Shown here in pieces: positions 19,572 to 27,196 of a DNA stretch of 64,000 nt. The DNA is from a virus. The position numbers were made by a program, and so were the translations under genes. The DNA is taken from IMG/VR virus record IMGVR_UViG_3300025141_014429, positions 1 through 64,000 of that record, one strand, 5' to 3'. The notes under the pieces were generated by a model, which worked only from the letters and a program-made list of their open reading frames with translations, searched no databases and was not told the DNA's origin. Position 1 is the first letter of the stretch, and each line of letters starts with the position of its first letter.

Positions 19572-19664
19572 ATGAAACTTACAAGAGTACAATTGCGAAG
19601 TCTGATAGACGAGCTCATGAGCTTAGACTACCAATTAACACCCGTTGTAATTGCAAATCGATAA
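19572..19664 (+). pseudogene. Orphan targeting-peptide fragment, 30 aa
   Basis: MKLTRVQLRSLIDELMS is a clear copy of the shared N-terminal peptide but the frame ends after 30 codons. Its 3' part overlaps the C-terminal end of the minus-strand beta-barrel gene. Best explained as the 5' remnant of a virion gene replaced by insertion of the barrel gene. Confidence 0.55.
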
Positions 19665-20164
19665 TAGTCCTTCACATCGGGTATATAAGCCACATGAACA
19701 GGTACACTAAACTTACCTGCCTGCTGTGTCCATCCTACAGCAGTTACTAAATGAAAATAATGTTCCTGATTAGATGGGTCATATATAGTACCATTCACGC
19801 CCACACCTAGCTGTAGAGCCTCGTTGATCTCGAAGCCTACCAATACATTAGCACTAGGTGCTAGTACACTCTGGTCAATACCAGAGACCATGATGTTTTG
19901 TATATAGAGGATATCTAGCCAGTCACCCCCATGCATTGTCTGCTGCATCTCGAATCCGAGTGAAACCATATGTGGACTTTCTAGTCTGTCGCTTGTGTCA
20001 GCTTTATTTGCGTAAGTGTAGCCAAAACGCATACCTTTTCTCGTCGTCCATTCTTCACCCGTCAGGTCATACACTTCATCGTTTTTTGCATATGATATAG
20101 TGGGTATCATTGTGAAGATAATTGTTATCAGTACTATGATTAATCCTATGAAATTCTTTAACAT
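19628..20164 (-). CDS. Outer-membrane beta-barrel-like protein with signal peptide, 178 aa
   Basis: N-terminal signal sequence (MLKNFIGLIIVLITIIFTMI then SYA, probable cleavage near residue 26), followed by amphipathic strands with Gly/aromatic alternation (MRFGYTYAN, ANVLVGFEI, LQLGVGVNG) and a terminal aromatic W, typical of small outer-membrane barrels. Opposite to its neighbours, it looks like a moron. TATAAT lies 40 bases upstream on its strand, and AAAGGAGACACT is its ribosome site. Possible roles are receptor masking or serum/phage resistance, by analogy with Lom/Ail. Confidence 0.72.
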   Translation of the reverse strand: MLKNFIGLIIVLITIIFTMIPTISYAKNDEVYDLTGEEWTTRKGMRFGYTYANKADTSDRLESPHMVSLGFEMQQTMHGGDWLDILYIQNIMVSGIDQSVLAPSANVLVGFEINEALQLGVGVNGTIYDPSNQEHYFHLVTAVGWTQQAGKFSVPVHVAYIPDVKDYYRFAITTGVNW

Positions 20165-20275
20165 AGTGTCTCCTTTATAATAGATTGATTCAATTATAAC
20201 CGGTCAATACAAGAAGTACTAACTAATTTATAACTTTTGCAAATTATTTCATATTTATCGATAGAGGGGTATCTT

Positions 20276-20869
20276 ATGAAAATAACAAGACGACAATTAA
20301 GAAAACTTATTATGGAGCAACTCAATACAGATCAGCTTCAAAAACTAAGTGGTTATCTATATAGCGATAATGAAGAAGACCTCAGGCAAGGCTTAGCACT
20401 AGTGCAATCTTTTATTGATGAAGAGGGCATGTATCCAGGAGTGACGCAATTATATAATGAAGTGGCTGCTGCTAAAAATGCAAAAATTGAACAGGTAAGA
20501 GGTGAGCTCACCAGTTTAGAACAGCAAAATACTGATATCCGCAATAAAACACGTAGTGTCTTAAAACAAATTGATGTACATCGTGATAGTTTTATAACAG
20601 GTGAGGAACCGAGTACTGGGCATAGCATGCTTAAACAAATAGCTGGTGTCGACATGCCGCAAGATAAGCTTAATGTGATGAAAAGAGAATTTACCCACCT
20701 CATACACAGAGGTTTTAAAGCCGAAAAAGCATTGGAAGCAAAGCATGCAGAACTCCAAAAACTTTTAAATAATTACAGAATATTTGAAGAATTCCCTATT
20801 GAATTAGACTATGGTAACAGGGGAAGTGTTGTCATACAAGACCCACTGATGGAATCTAAGTGGAAATAA
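20276..20869 (+). CDS. Coiled-coil virion-type protein with targeting peptide, 197 aa
   Basis: Start fixed at 20276 because GAGGGGTATCTT precedes it and the peptide MKITRRQLRKLIMEQL begins there; cleavage would follow LIME. The rest is largely helical with coiled-coil stretches (IEQVRGELTSLEQQNTDI). No known domain. TTTGCAAA (20236) and TATTTATC (20252) lie upstream as candidate promoter parts. Confidence 0.8.
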   Translation: MKITRRQLRKLIMEQLNTDQLQKLSGYLYSDNEEDLRQGLALVQSFIDEEGMYPGVTQLYNEVAAAKNAKIEQVRGELTSLEQQNTDIRNKTRSVLKQIDVHRDSFITGEEPSTGHSMLKQIAGVDMPQDKLNVMKREFTHLIHRGFKAEKALEAKHAELQKLLNNYRIFEEFPIELDYGNRGSVVIQDPLMESKWK

Positions 20870-20871
20870 GT

Positions 20872-20946
20872 CGAGAAGGACCCGTGGTCCTACTCGGCGC
20901 TCGTAGAGTAAAAGTCGCGCCGGCGGACGGCGGGAATTCTTTTTTA
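20872..20946 (+). ncRNA. GC-rich double hairpin with T-run
   Basis: Hairpin 1: CGAGAAGGACC 20872-20882 with GGTCCTACTCG 20886-20896 (one mismatch, loop CGT). Hairpin 2: GGCGC 20896-20900 with GCGCC 20917-20921, then GGCGGACGGCGGG and T6 from 20940. Either a strong terminator for the preceding gene or a short structured RNA. Confidence 0.5.
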
Positions 20947-20985
20947 ATGTTTTTTAGGTTGATTAAGAATAATTATGTATAGGTT

Positions 20986-21015
20986 AATGGGATGAGGTTG
21001 GTTGTGTGTCCCATT
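20986..21015 (+). other. Hairpin exposing GGTTGGTTG
   Basis: AATGGGA 20986-20992 pairs with TCCCATT 21009-21015. The 16-base loop contains GGTTGGTTG (20996-21004), complementary to CAACCAAC, which occurs in the leaders of promoter 1 and sigma A. Sits 35 bases before gene 21051. Confidence 0.35.
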
Positions 21016-21050
21016 TATTAAATGAATTGTTTAAACATAAGGTGAGTTAA

Positions 21051-21764
21051 ATGAAGTTAAACAGAATTAAACTGCGACAATTAATTATTGAAGTTCTGGT
21101 TGAGGGAAGTCACAAGTATGTTGCTAAGTCTGGAATTGGTGGAGAAGATGATGAAGTTTATACGATGGATCAAACCCATGTAGCTAAATTAACTGGAAGA
21201 ACACTTGACGCGATGTCAAAAGGCAAGCACCCAAATCTTGGTGCGTTAAAGGTGAGTGACCCAGACTATGCAAGTAAATTAGCATCAGATGCAGGATATC
21301 AACCAGAAACAACTACTATCGAGCGCGGTGCGCAAAATATTCCAGACAGCGAATTTACTAAACCAGACTCACCACTCCAAGATTATTCACAAGGTAAGTC
21401 AATAGAATTTACGAAGTATTTGAAAAAAGAATGCAGGAAAAGAGGATATACTTGTACTGTTAAAGACGAGAGAAACTTTGACCCTGAGGATCCTTTTCTT
21501 GCTGTGAGTGTTATGGATGATAATGCAATTGAAAGGAAAAAACTTTACGGTGAAAGTGAGTATGGTATTGATGCTAGTATTCATTTGAGTGACGATGGAG
21601 AAGGTATCTTTATTGAAATTTTTGACAACAGAGTCGATGCATCACCATTCAGCTTTAATGATGCTAGTATTGGTTTTGGTGAAGCAGAGACTGCACCATA
21701 TTTTAAACAGTCTGGTGGTTTAGATGAACTAGCAAAAAGAATTTTAGATAGTACTGCATATTGA
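21051..21764 (+). CDS. Virion-type protein with targeting peptide, 237 aa
   Basis: MKLNRIKLRQLIIEVLVEG carries the shared peptide, with a predicted cut after LIIE. The body is acidic and soluble with no domain I recognise. AAGGTGAGTTAA ribosome site. Separated by two bases from the Ig-like protein downstream, so probably a two-gene unit. Confidence 0.8.
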   Translation: MKLNRIKLRQLIIEVLVEGSHKYVAKSGIGGEDDEVYTMDQTHVAKLTGRTLDAMSKGKHPNLGALKVSDPDYASKLASDAGYQPETTTIERGAQNIPDSEFTKPDSPLQDYSQGKSIEFTKYLKKECRKRGYTCTVKDERNFDPEDPFLAVSVMDDNAIERKKLYGESEYGIDASIHLSDDGEGIFIEIFDNRVDASPFSFNDASIGFGEAETAPYFKQSGGLDELAKRILDSTAY

Positions 21765-21778
21765 ATGAAGGAGTATGT

Positions 21779-22624
21779 GTGAGTGAAAAAAATAACTTAT
21801 TAGATATTGATGGTTTTGTTGACTTAGTTAAAATGTTGGATGAAGAATTGCTATCAGAAAACCCTAGCGTAAATGTTAAAAAACATTCTCTACAAGAGCA
21901 ATTCATAGAAGTAATTAGAGATGCTGATGCTTTTGAAGAGTGGCAAGAATTATCGAATCAAAGAAAAATTGAGATGCAGGAAAGCTTTTCAGAATTTGGT
22001 AAAAAAACTAGAGGTCGAAGACGTAGATTGTTTGTACCTATAATAAATTCTGGTCCCGGTGCTATTGTTCAGGGAAATGCACAACAAATAAATTTCACAG
22101 GACAAAATTTTGGTAATAGTGAAATACAAATTCAATATGTCTTTGGAGGATCCTCAGCAACATCAACTGCTACACCAGAAAATCAAGGAACTTCTGCAAA
22201 TACATTTGTTCCAGCGGCTGTTTATGGACAAACGTTAGGTACCAGCATTACTATGTCTATAGTTGCAAATAACTTTACATCAAATGAATTTACAACAAAT
22301 GTTTTAGGCATTGTTATAGCACAACCTAACATTTTAAGCATTACAGGAGATATAAAGAATGGAGCTGTAACTACATTAACAATTGCCGGATCTAACTTTG
22401 GATCCGGAGCACCGGGACATCCTGCAATAGTTCAATTTAATGTAGGTGGTTCAATTACAAATCAAAATGCTGTGTCTACTAGTCAAACTTTAGTTACAGT
22501 TGAGGTACCGCCTGCTATTTATAGTCAGCCTGTTGGAACTACAGTTAATATTAAAGTTTTACGGAATGATGGTGGATCACCAGTTCCATCAGGCAACAGT
22601 ATTAATAAAACAATTATATCTTAA
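21779..22624 (+). CDS. IPT/TIG-like Ig-domain protein, 281 aa
   Basis: GTG start at 21779 behind GAAGGAGTATGT; the apparent TTG start upstream has no ribosome site. About 85 acidic helical residues lead to two tandem IPT/TIG-type Ig domains (QQINFTGQNFGNSEIQI and TTLTIAGSNFGSGAPG, each the characteristic GxxFG turn). Such domains decorate capsids or tail fibres in phages. Probably a virion surface or fibre component. Confidence 0.72.
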   Translation: MSEKNNLLDIDGFVDLVKMLDEELLSENPSVNVKKHSLQEQFIEVIRDADAFEEWQELSNQRKIEMQESFSEFGKKTRGRRRRLFVPIINSGPGAIVQGNAQQINFTGQNFGNSEIQIQYVFGGSSATSTATPENQGTSANTFVPAAVYGQTLGTSITMSIVANNFTSNEFTTNVLGIVIAQPNILSITGDIKNGAVTTLTIAGSNFGSGAPGHPAIVQFNVGGSITNQNAVSTSQTLVTVEVPPAIYSQPVGTTVNIKVLRNDGGSPVPSGNSINKTIIS

Positions 22625-22669
22625 AATTAGCTTATTCCTTAATAATTATACTTGTATTACGGAGTATAT

Positions 22670-23122
22670 ATGGATTCAATGTTAGATATACTGTTAAATC
22701 ATGGCTCTCTCGGTGTATTTGCTGCTTTTTTAATTTGGTTATATACCAATATGCAGCAACGCATGGATGAGTTAGTCAATAAATTTCAAACTCAAATAGA
22801 TGAGATGCGCAAAGATCAAAAAGATGAACAAGAATTACTACGTGTTCGTTATGATGATGTAATTGCAAAGTATGATTCTGAACGTAAACAAATGCGACTT
22901 CAAATCAAAGATAGATTAGAAAAGGTTGGATTGCGAACACAAAAAATCGATCAAAGAACATCTAACATTCTGATTAGACAAGAAAGCGGCAATGATGATA
23001 TTGGTTCTCTTGATAAGAAAATAGAAATAATGGCAGATCTGCTCAAACAAATGGAACAAGAGCAAAGAGTTAGAAATTTAGTTAAAATGGCTCATGGTGA
23101 TAATACTATTCCCCCAAAATAG
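22670..23122 (+). CDS. BhlA/holin-like membrane protein, 150 aa
   Basis: Start at 22670 after TACGGAGTATAT. One N-terminal TM segment (SLGVFAAFLIWLYTNM) is followed by a long charged coiled coil. This order, hydrophobic anchor then QxRxDELxxK helix, resembles BhlA/UviB-type holin-like proteins. The nearby peptidoglycan-related genes fit lysis, but a tail-tube or tether role is also possible. Confidence 0.55.
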   Translation: MDSMLDILLNHGSLGVFAAFLIWLYTNMQQRMDELVNKFQTQIDEMRKDQKDEQELLRVRYDDVIAKYDSERKQMRLQIKDRLEKVGLRTQKIDQRTSNILIRQESGNDDIGSLDKKIEIMADLLKQMEQEQRVRNLVKMAHGDNTIPPK

Positions 23123-23132
23123 AAGTGATTAA

Positions 23133-23858
23133 ATGAAAATATCAGAAAACAAAATAAGAAGATTGATAAGAGAATCTTTGTTTGGTAAAAGAATAAAGAC
23201 TATTAATGAAAGTATCATTGATAATTTTGTTGCAAAAGCAAAAGAAATAGGTGGTGACATTGCTAACAAAGCTGCTGAGTTTGGGGAAAATTTTCTTAAA
23301 TTTTATTCGGCAACACCTGCAGGATTAATATTTAGTTCATTAACTGGATGTTCATCATCAGGATGTAGTAAAGCAGGTTGTCATTGGGTTTGGTGGTTTA
23401 ACAACGGTATAATGAGTACTTGCAAATATAATCTATATGCTGTATCTGCTCAAGATGGTTCTATTCAGAAAAATTTTCACATTATTCACTGGCCTAAAGA
23501 ATCTTTTGATGAATTAATATCTGAAGATAGTATTTTTTGTGAAAAAGACTTTTCTAAAGCTTTTGGAAAATCTGAATGGGGAGATATTTTTGAAATGTTG
23601 CAAAATAGAAAAAAAGATGAAGAGCTTCTAGAATACACACTCAGTGAAGAAACTAATCGCGACTTAGATAACGGAGGTGTGTGCTGGGCCATTGACATGT
23701 CTCCTGGCACTATTTCAGATGCAAGGATTCCTCAAACACCAGGAATACTCATTGGAATAGATTTAGACGGGTACATTGATGTGCTTAATGAACCTAATAA
23801 TTTTCAAATCATAGGGGATCCTGTTTTAGTTGAAAGTGGTGGTGGCGCTAGCGGGTAA
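23133..23858 (+). CDS. Virion-type protein with targeting peptide, 241 aa
   Basis: MKISENKIRRLIRESLFG is a diverged shared peptide (cut after LIRE). A Cys-rich patch follows (SGCSKAGCHWVWWFN, then STCKYN), possibly disulfide- or metal-bound, and a C-terminal acidic domain. No known family. The gene ends a five-gene + strand unit. Confidence 0.75.
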   Translation: MKISENKIRRLIRESLFGKRIKTINESIIDNFVAKAKEIGGDIANKAAEFGENFLKFYSATPAGLIFSSLTGCSSSGCSKAGCHWVWWFNNGIMSTCKYNLYAVSAQDGSIQKNFHIIHWPKESFDELISEDSIFCEKDFSKAFGKSEWGDIFEMLQNRKKDEELLEYTLSEETNRDLDNGGVCWAIDMSPGTISDARIPQTPGILIGIDLDGYIDVLNEPNNFQIIGDPVLVESGGGASG

Positions 23859-23882
23859 TAATTTTTAATATATTAAAAATAT

Positions 23883-23912
23883 TTTGTAAACCCACCCCTT
23901 TATGTGTATAAT
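23883..23912 (+). promoter_or_regulatory. Array-type promoter (TTTGTAAA variant)
   Basis: TTTGTAAA 23883-23890, 16 bp, TATAAT 23907-23912. Same geometry as the early array but with TTTGTAAA. It drives the gene at 23976. Confidence 0.7.
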
Positions 23913-23975
23913 ATTATTAATTGGTTCAACAAATACCAGTTAAAAATCATAAAAAATTAAAGGGAGATATAATTT

Positions 23976-24176
23976 ATGAGATACAATAAATCAAAAGCTA
24001 CTACAAGATTCAATTTCAACATTAACCGTGATACAATCTCACACAAGAAAGGCGTTAATCGACTAGTAATTGGAACACGTGACAGTGGAACATATGGTAC
24101 TACTTCATCACAGTTTACATTGACTGTTAAAGAAGCAAAAGCACTTCGAAGCTTTTTGAATGAACATCTAGGTTAA
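23976..24176 (+). CDS. Small basic protein, 66 aa
   Basis: MRYNKSKATTRFNFNINRDT, a beta-rich middle and a helix VKEAKALRSFLNEHL. It lacks the targeting peptide and is monocistronic between a promoter and a terminator. AAGGGAGATATAATTT ribosome site. Function unknown. Confidence 0.78.
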   Translation: MRYNKSKATTRFNFNINRDTISHKKGVNRLVIGTRDSGTYGTTSSQFTLTVKEAKALRSFLNEHLG

Positions 24177-24206
24177 TTAGTTAAAGCTTTAGATTATAAA
24201 AAAAAG

Positions 24207-24233
24207 AAAACCTCCCTTATGGGAGGTTTTCTA
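24207..24233. terminator. Bidirectional rho-independent terminator
   Basis: AAAACCTCCC 24207-24216 pairs with GGGAGGTTTT 24221-24230, loop TTAT, with A- and T-rich flanks on both sides. Separates converging genes 23976 (+) and 24234 (-). Confidence 0.88.
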
Positions 24234-25253
24234 TTATCTTCTTCGATCCCAAATTCTTGCGTTATTTCTTTTCTTTTGTTTTTTTGCTGCGTAATATAAT
24301 CTTTTAAATGCATTTCGTACATTTTCATTTCCAGATCCTAAGTTTGACATATATTGTAGATTTTCCTCTAATTCTCTGTCATACTGGTTATCAAATCCGC
24401 TTTTTCTAACATTTTTATACCACGTATTTAAAAGCCATATAAAATTCTCTTTTAGCGCTTTCTTTTCTGACATACTATAGTCAGTGTAATTTTTAAGCTC
24501 TTCTAAGTATGTATTAAAGAAATCTTTCATATTGTTAATGGCATCAAATTTATCGCCCATATTATCTTCATCTTCATAGTATCCTATCTTGTAACCTAAT
24601 TCAATAACAAGATTGTAAAAATGATCCATCATATCAACACCTGTATCTAAACTTGATATGAGATTATAAGACATTCTACCGGATCCTGGTGCCGCATTTG
24701 TATCAAAAAATCCGGCATCCAACATTTGTTGAAACCATGTTTCTTTTGTCCTAGAGTCTATCGGTGCCATTAACCAATCTACTGTTTTTAAAAATTCCGC
24801 AGCTGCTGACTGTGCTGAGGATATCCTCCTATCAGCATTTCTTATTGGGGGGCTCACGTTGCGTGCCATGTTACATAGTGAAATATAAGCCTTAAGAAAT
24901 TCTTTGGCGTTCTGTATTTTTACAATATTTTGTGCGCCGGCAGCTAATTCTTGCATGGAATGTTGTTGTTGCTCTTGTTGTTGCTCTTCCTGCGCTAAAA
25001 TAATTTCTTCAGCTTGAGAAAAGCTCATCAAACCATCATCAACTTTTCCAAGAATATTAAAAATATTTCCCAAATCTTGGAAAGATTTACTTGCTGTAGG
25101 GTCAGGATTCTTATCCGGATGATAAGTTCTAGCAAATTCCCTATACTTGCTTTTAAAATCATTTTTTTCATATGCATCAAGCAAATCTTGTTTTTGTTTC
25201 TGGCTTAATTGTTCACTAATTAATATTTTGATAATTAATTTATCTACGAGCAC
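24234..25253 (-). CDS. J-domain (DnaJ-like) virion-type protein, 339 aa
   Basis: Residues 17-70 form a J domain with the HPD motif at 45-47 (EFARTYHPDKNPDPTA). A Gln-rich linker and a long helical region follow. The N-terminus MLVDKLIIKILISEQL fits the shared targeting pattern (cut after LISE), so the J domain would be near the new N-terminus of the mature protein. J proteins recruit Hsp70. An ejected one could redirect host DnaK on infection. Only minus-strand member of the targeting-peptide set. Confidence 0.8.
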   Translation of the reverse strand: MLVDKLIIKILISEQLSQKQKQDLLDAYEKNDFKSKYREFARTYHPDKNPDPTASKSFQDLGNIFNILGKVDDGLMSFSQAEEIILAQEEQQQEQQQHSMQELAAGAQNIVKIQNAKEFLKAYISLCNMARNVSPPIRNADRRISSAQSAAAEFLKTVDWLMAPIDSRTKETWFQQMLDAGFFDTNAAPGSGRMSYNLISSLDTGVDMMDHFYNLVIELGYKIGYYEDEDNMGDKFDAINNMKDFFNTYLEELKNYTDYSMSEKKALKENFIWLLNTWYKNVRKSGFDNQYDRELEENLQYMSNLGSGNENVRNAFKRLYYAAKKQKKRNNARIWDRRR

Positions 25254-25312
25254 TATTCACCTCTTGTTTATAGTTAATTATGTGGTGATATTGTAATTTT
25301 CTATGTAAAGTA

Positions 25313-25597
25313 ATGAGCAGCAGAATAAAATATAATGAAGAGAGCGCAACTCAAAGTATTGAGGGATATTGGTGCATAAGGGACTTAAGGGTTGGAGATG
25401 TTATCAAGATCAAACCTGCTTTAGAAAAAAAGCAACCTACTCTCTTTCCTCAGTCTGGATACTGCATTGTAATAAAAGTTATAAAACATATATACAAAGA
25501 TTACCCAGATGAGCATCTTCTTCACGTCCTTAGTAAAAAAAGAGGAATATTTAAAATTCAACCAGAGTGTTGCATGTTAGTAGTAGGCGTTTCATGA
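25313..25597 (+). CDS. Hypothetical beta-rich protein, 94 aa
   Basis: DLRVGDVIKIKPALEKKQPT and GYCIVIKVIK suggest a small barrel. First of three ATGA-coupled genes. No good ribosome site is visible before ATG 25313. Function unknown. Confidence 0.7.
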   Translation: MSSRIKYNEESATQSIEGYWCIRDLRVGDVIKIKPALEKKQPTLFPQSGYCIVIKVIKHIYKDYPDEHLLHVLSKKRGIFKIQPECCMLVVGVS

Positions 25598-25839
25598 AAG
25601 ACAAATTTAAAATAGAAAAAGGTGATTTACTGAAGATCGGGTTAGAAACCTTAGGAACATTCTGGTGTGACTCAGGGGAAAGCTTTGACTACATAGTACC
25701 TAGAGGAACAGTAACTGTGGCTATGTCAAATATTAATCAGATTCCTGGTTGGGAAATATTAGAACTAGATATACTATTAGACAATAGAATTGTTACCTTA
25801 ATTTTAAATACTGATTTAGCTGAGATAGATATAATTTAA
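25594..25839 (+). CDS. Hypothetical beta-rich protein, 81 aa
   Basis: Start at 25594 overlaps the previous stop (ATGA). FKIEKGDLLKIGLETLGTFW again starts with a GDLxKI turn, so it may be a diverged tandem copy of the preceding barrel-like protein. Unknown role. Confidence 0.7.
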   Translation: MKDKFKIEKGDLLKIGLETLGTFWCDSGESFDYIVPRGTVTVAMSNINQIPGWEILELDILLDNRIVTLILNTDLAEIDII

Positions 25840-26051
25840 TGGAATCAATAAGAAACAGTTATTGGGTAATTCACATCAATCAGGAAATGATTACTGATCA
25901 TGAAGGGAAGTACTTAATTTTTGAATCTTTATCAACATTAATACTATATCTTGGTTACGAACTGGATGAAGATTTAAGAAAAATTGCAAACTACGATCAG
26001 ATTGCAATAGATACAGAAGATTTAGATATGGGAATAAATATAATAAACTAG
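25839..26051 (+). CDS. Hypothetical protein, 70 aa
   Basis: Acidic alpha/beta protein (SYWVIHINQEMITDHEG...). Start overlaps the upstream TAA by one base (TAATG). Unknown family. Confidence 0.68.
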   Translation: MESIRNSYWVIHINQEMITDHEGKYLIFESLSTLILYLGYELDEDLRKIANYDQIAIDTEDLDMGINIIN

Positions 26052-26063
26052 ATATTTATTTTT

Positions 26064-26447
26064 ATGTTAATAAGCGAAACAATACTGAGATTGTCTATTG
26101 CTAGGCTGATTATTGAGAGTGACAATGTGGACAGCAAAAAGGCTGTTGAGTATGTGAAAAAGTATCTTGGCCCGGAGTACTTATATCTTTTAGCGCAACC
26201 TGCATTAATACAAGTGCTAGGCTCAACTTTTCAACCGATAACTGTACCTTCACATGTAAGAGACGTAAGAATAGAAGATCATGAAAAAGATGCAAAAGAG
26301 TCAGAAAAACTTAGCAAAGGATCATTAAAAATAGGTAAAGCAGGTGAATTTGATATTTATGATGTCAATATCGATTCAATTGAAGACATAACAGATGAAT
26401 TAAAATTTCGTGATGAAACTAGTTTCTTAGATAAGAAAAAGAAGTAG
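26064..26447 (+). CDS. Virion-type protein with targeting peptide, 127 aa
   Basis: MLISETILRLSIARLIIES fits the shared peptide with a longer spacer (cut after LIIE). No SD; TATTTATT (26053-26060) ends 3 bases before the ATG, as at 18182. C-terminal half is charged and Lys/Asp-rich. No known domain. Confidence 0.7.
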   Translation: MLISETILRLSIARLIIESDNVDSKKAVEYVKKYLGPEYLYLLAQPALIQVLGSTFQPITVPSHVRDVRIEDHEKDAKESEKLSKGSLKIGKAGEFDIYDVNIDSIEDITDELKFRDETSFLDKKKK

Positions 26448-26457
26448 CAATCGATAT

Positions 26458-26724
26458 ATGTCTTCAAAAAAGAAATGTTGCAAAATAAAGACTTATGATC
26501 TAGTCTCATCGCAGGTATTTTCTGCAGGCTATTCGGCGCCGGGTCCTAATCAGACTTTTATAGAAGCTAGTAGGCAAAGAATGTTTACTGGTTACGCAAT
26601 AGTCCTAGAACCTGTGGATGAAGATGTAACAGACCCCACTTGCAAAATTATGTTGTCAAATGGTAGTACACTTAGAGTTCGTTCAGGATATTTATTAATA
26701 TTGTCTAACTATGAAGAATCATAA
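26458..26724 (+). CDS. Hypothetical beta-rich protein, 88 aa
   Basis: Basic Cys-containing N-terminus (MSSKKKCCKIKTYDLV) and strands such as GYAIVLEPVD and LRVRSGYLLIL, barrel-like. Ends one base before the next start. Function unknown. Confidence 0.68.
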   Translation: MSSKKKCCKIKTYDLVSSQVFSAGYSAPGPNQTFIEASRQRMFTGYAIVLEPVDEDVTDPTCKIMLSNGSTLRVRSGYLLILSNYEES

Positions 26725-26725
26725 A

Positions 26726-27196
26726 ATGAAATTATCTAGAAAAATCATAAGAAAAATAATAATTGAGTCACTTTCAGAAGATCGTCATGATCCCAACAAG
26801 CTAAATCTTCACGATGCAAAAATTGGTGATATACCAATTAAAATTCAAATATGCGATGAAATTGAAGATAGAAAGAAAGGACTCATGTTTCGTCACAGCA
26901 TGCCAAAAAATGAAGGAATGTTGTTTATTCATGATGCACCGATAGAAGCTAGTTATTATATGAAAAATACCTACATTCCTTTAACAATTGCTTTTGCGGA
27001 TGAAGAAGGTGTTATATTTCAAATGGAAGACATGTCACCTGAAGATTTAACAAGTAAAGTATCAATTCAACCTGCTTTATATGCTTTAGAAATGAATCAG
27101 GGATGGTTTGATCGGAACGGAATAGTTATAGGTGACAATATAGATTTTAAGGAGAGATTGTGCAAAGACTTAATAAATATGAACTCAGATATCTGA
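26726..27196 (+). CDS. DUF192 protein with targeting peptide, 156 aa
   Basis: Start at 26726 because MKLSRKIIRKIIIESL, the shared peptide (cut after IIIE), begins there. The rest is a typical DUF192 domain: ICDEIEDRKKGLMFR, MPKNEGMLFIH, YYMKNTYIPLTIAF, ALEMNQGWFDRNGI. DUF192 proteins are small beta proteins, usually periplasmic, of undetermined biochemical role. Its fusion to a capsid-targeting peptide implies packaging in the head. Overlaps the next gene by 37 bases. Confidence 0.82.
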   Translation: MKLSRKIIRKIIIESLSEDRHDPNKLNLHDAKIGDIPIKIQICDEIEDRKKGLMFRHSMPKNEGMLFIHDAPIEASYYMKNTYIPLTIAFADEEGVIFQMEDMSPEDLTSKVSIQPALYALEMNQGWFDRNGIVIGDNIDFKERLCKDLINMNSDI

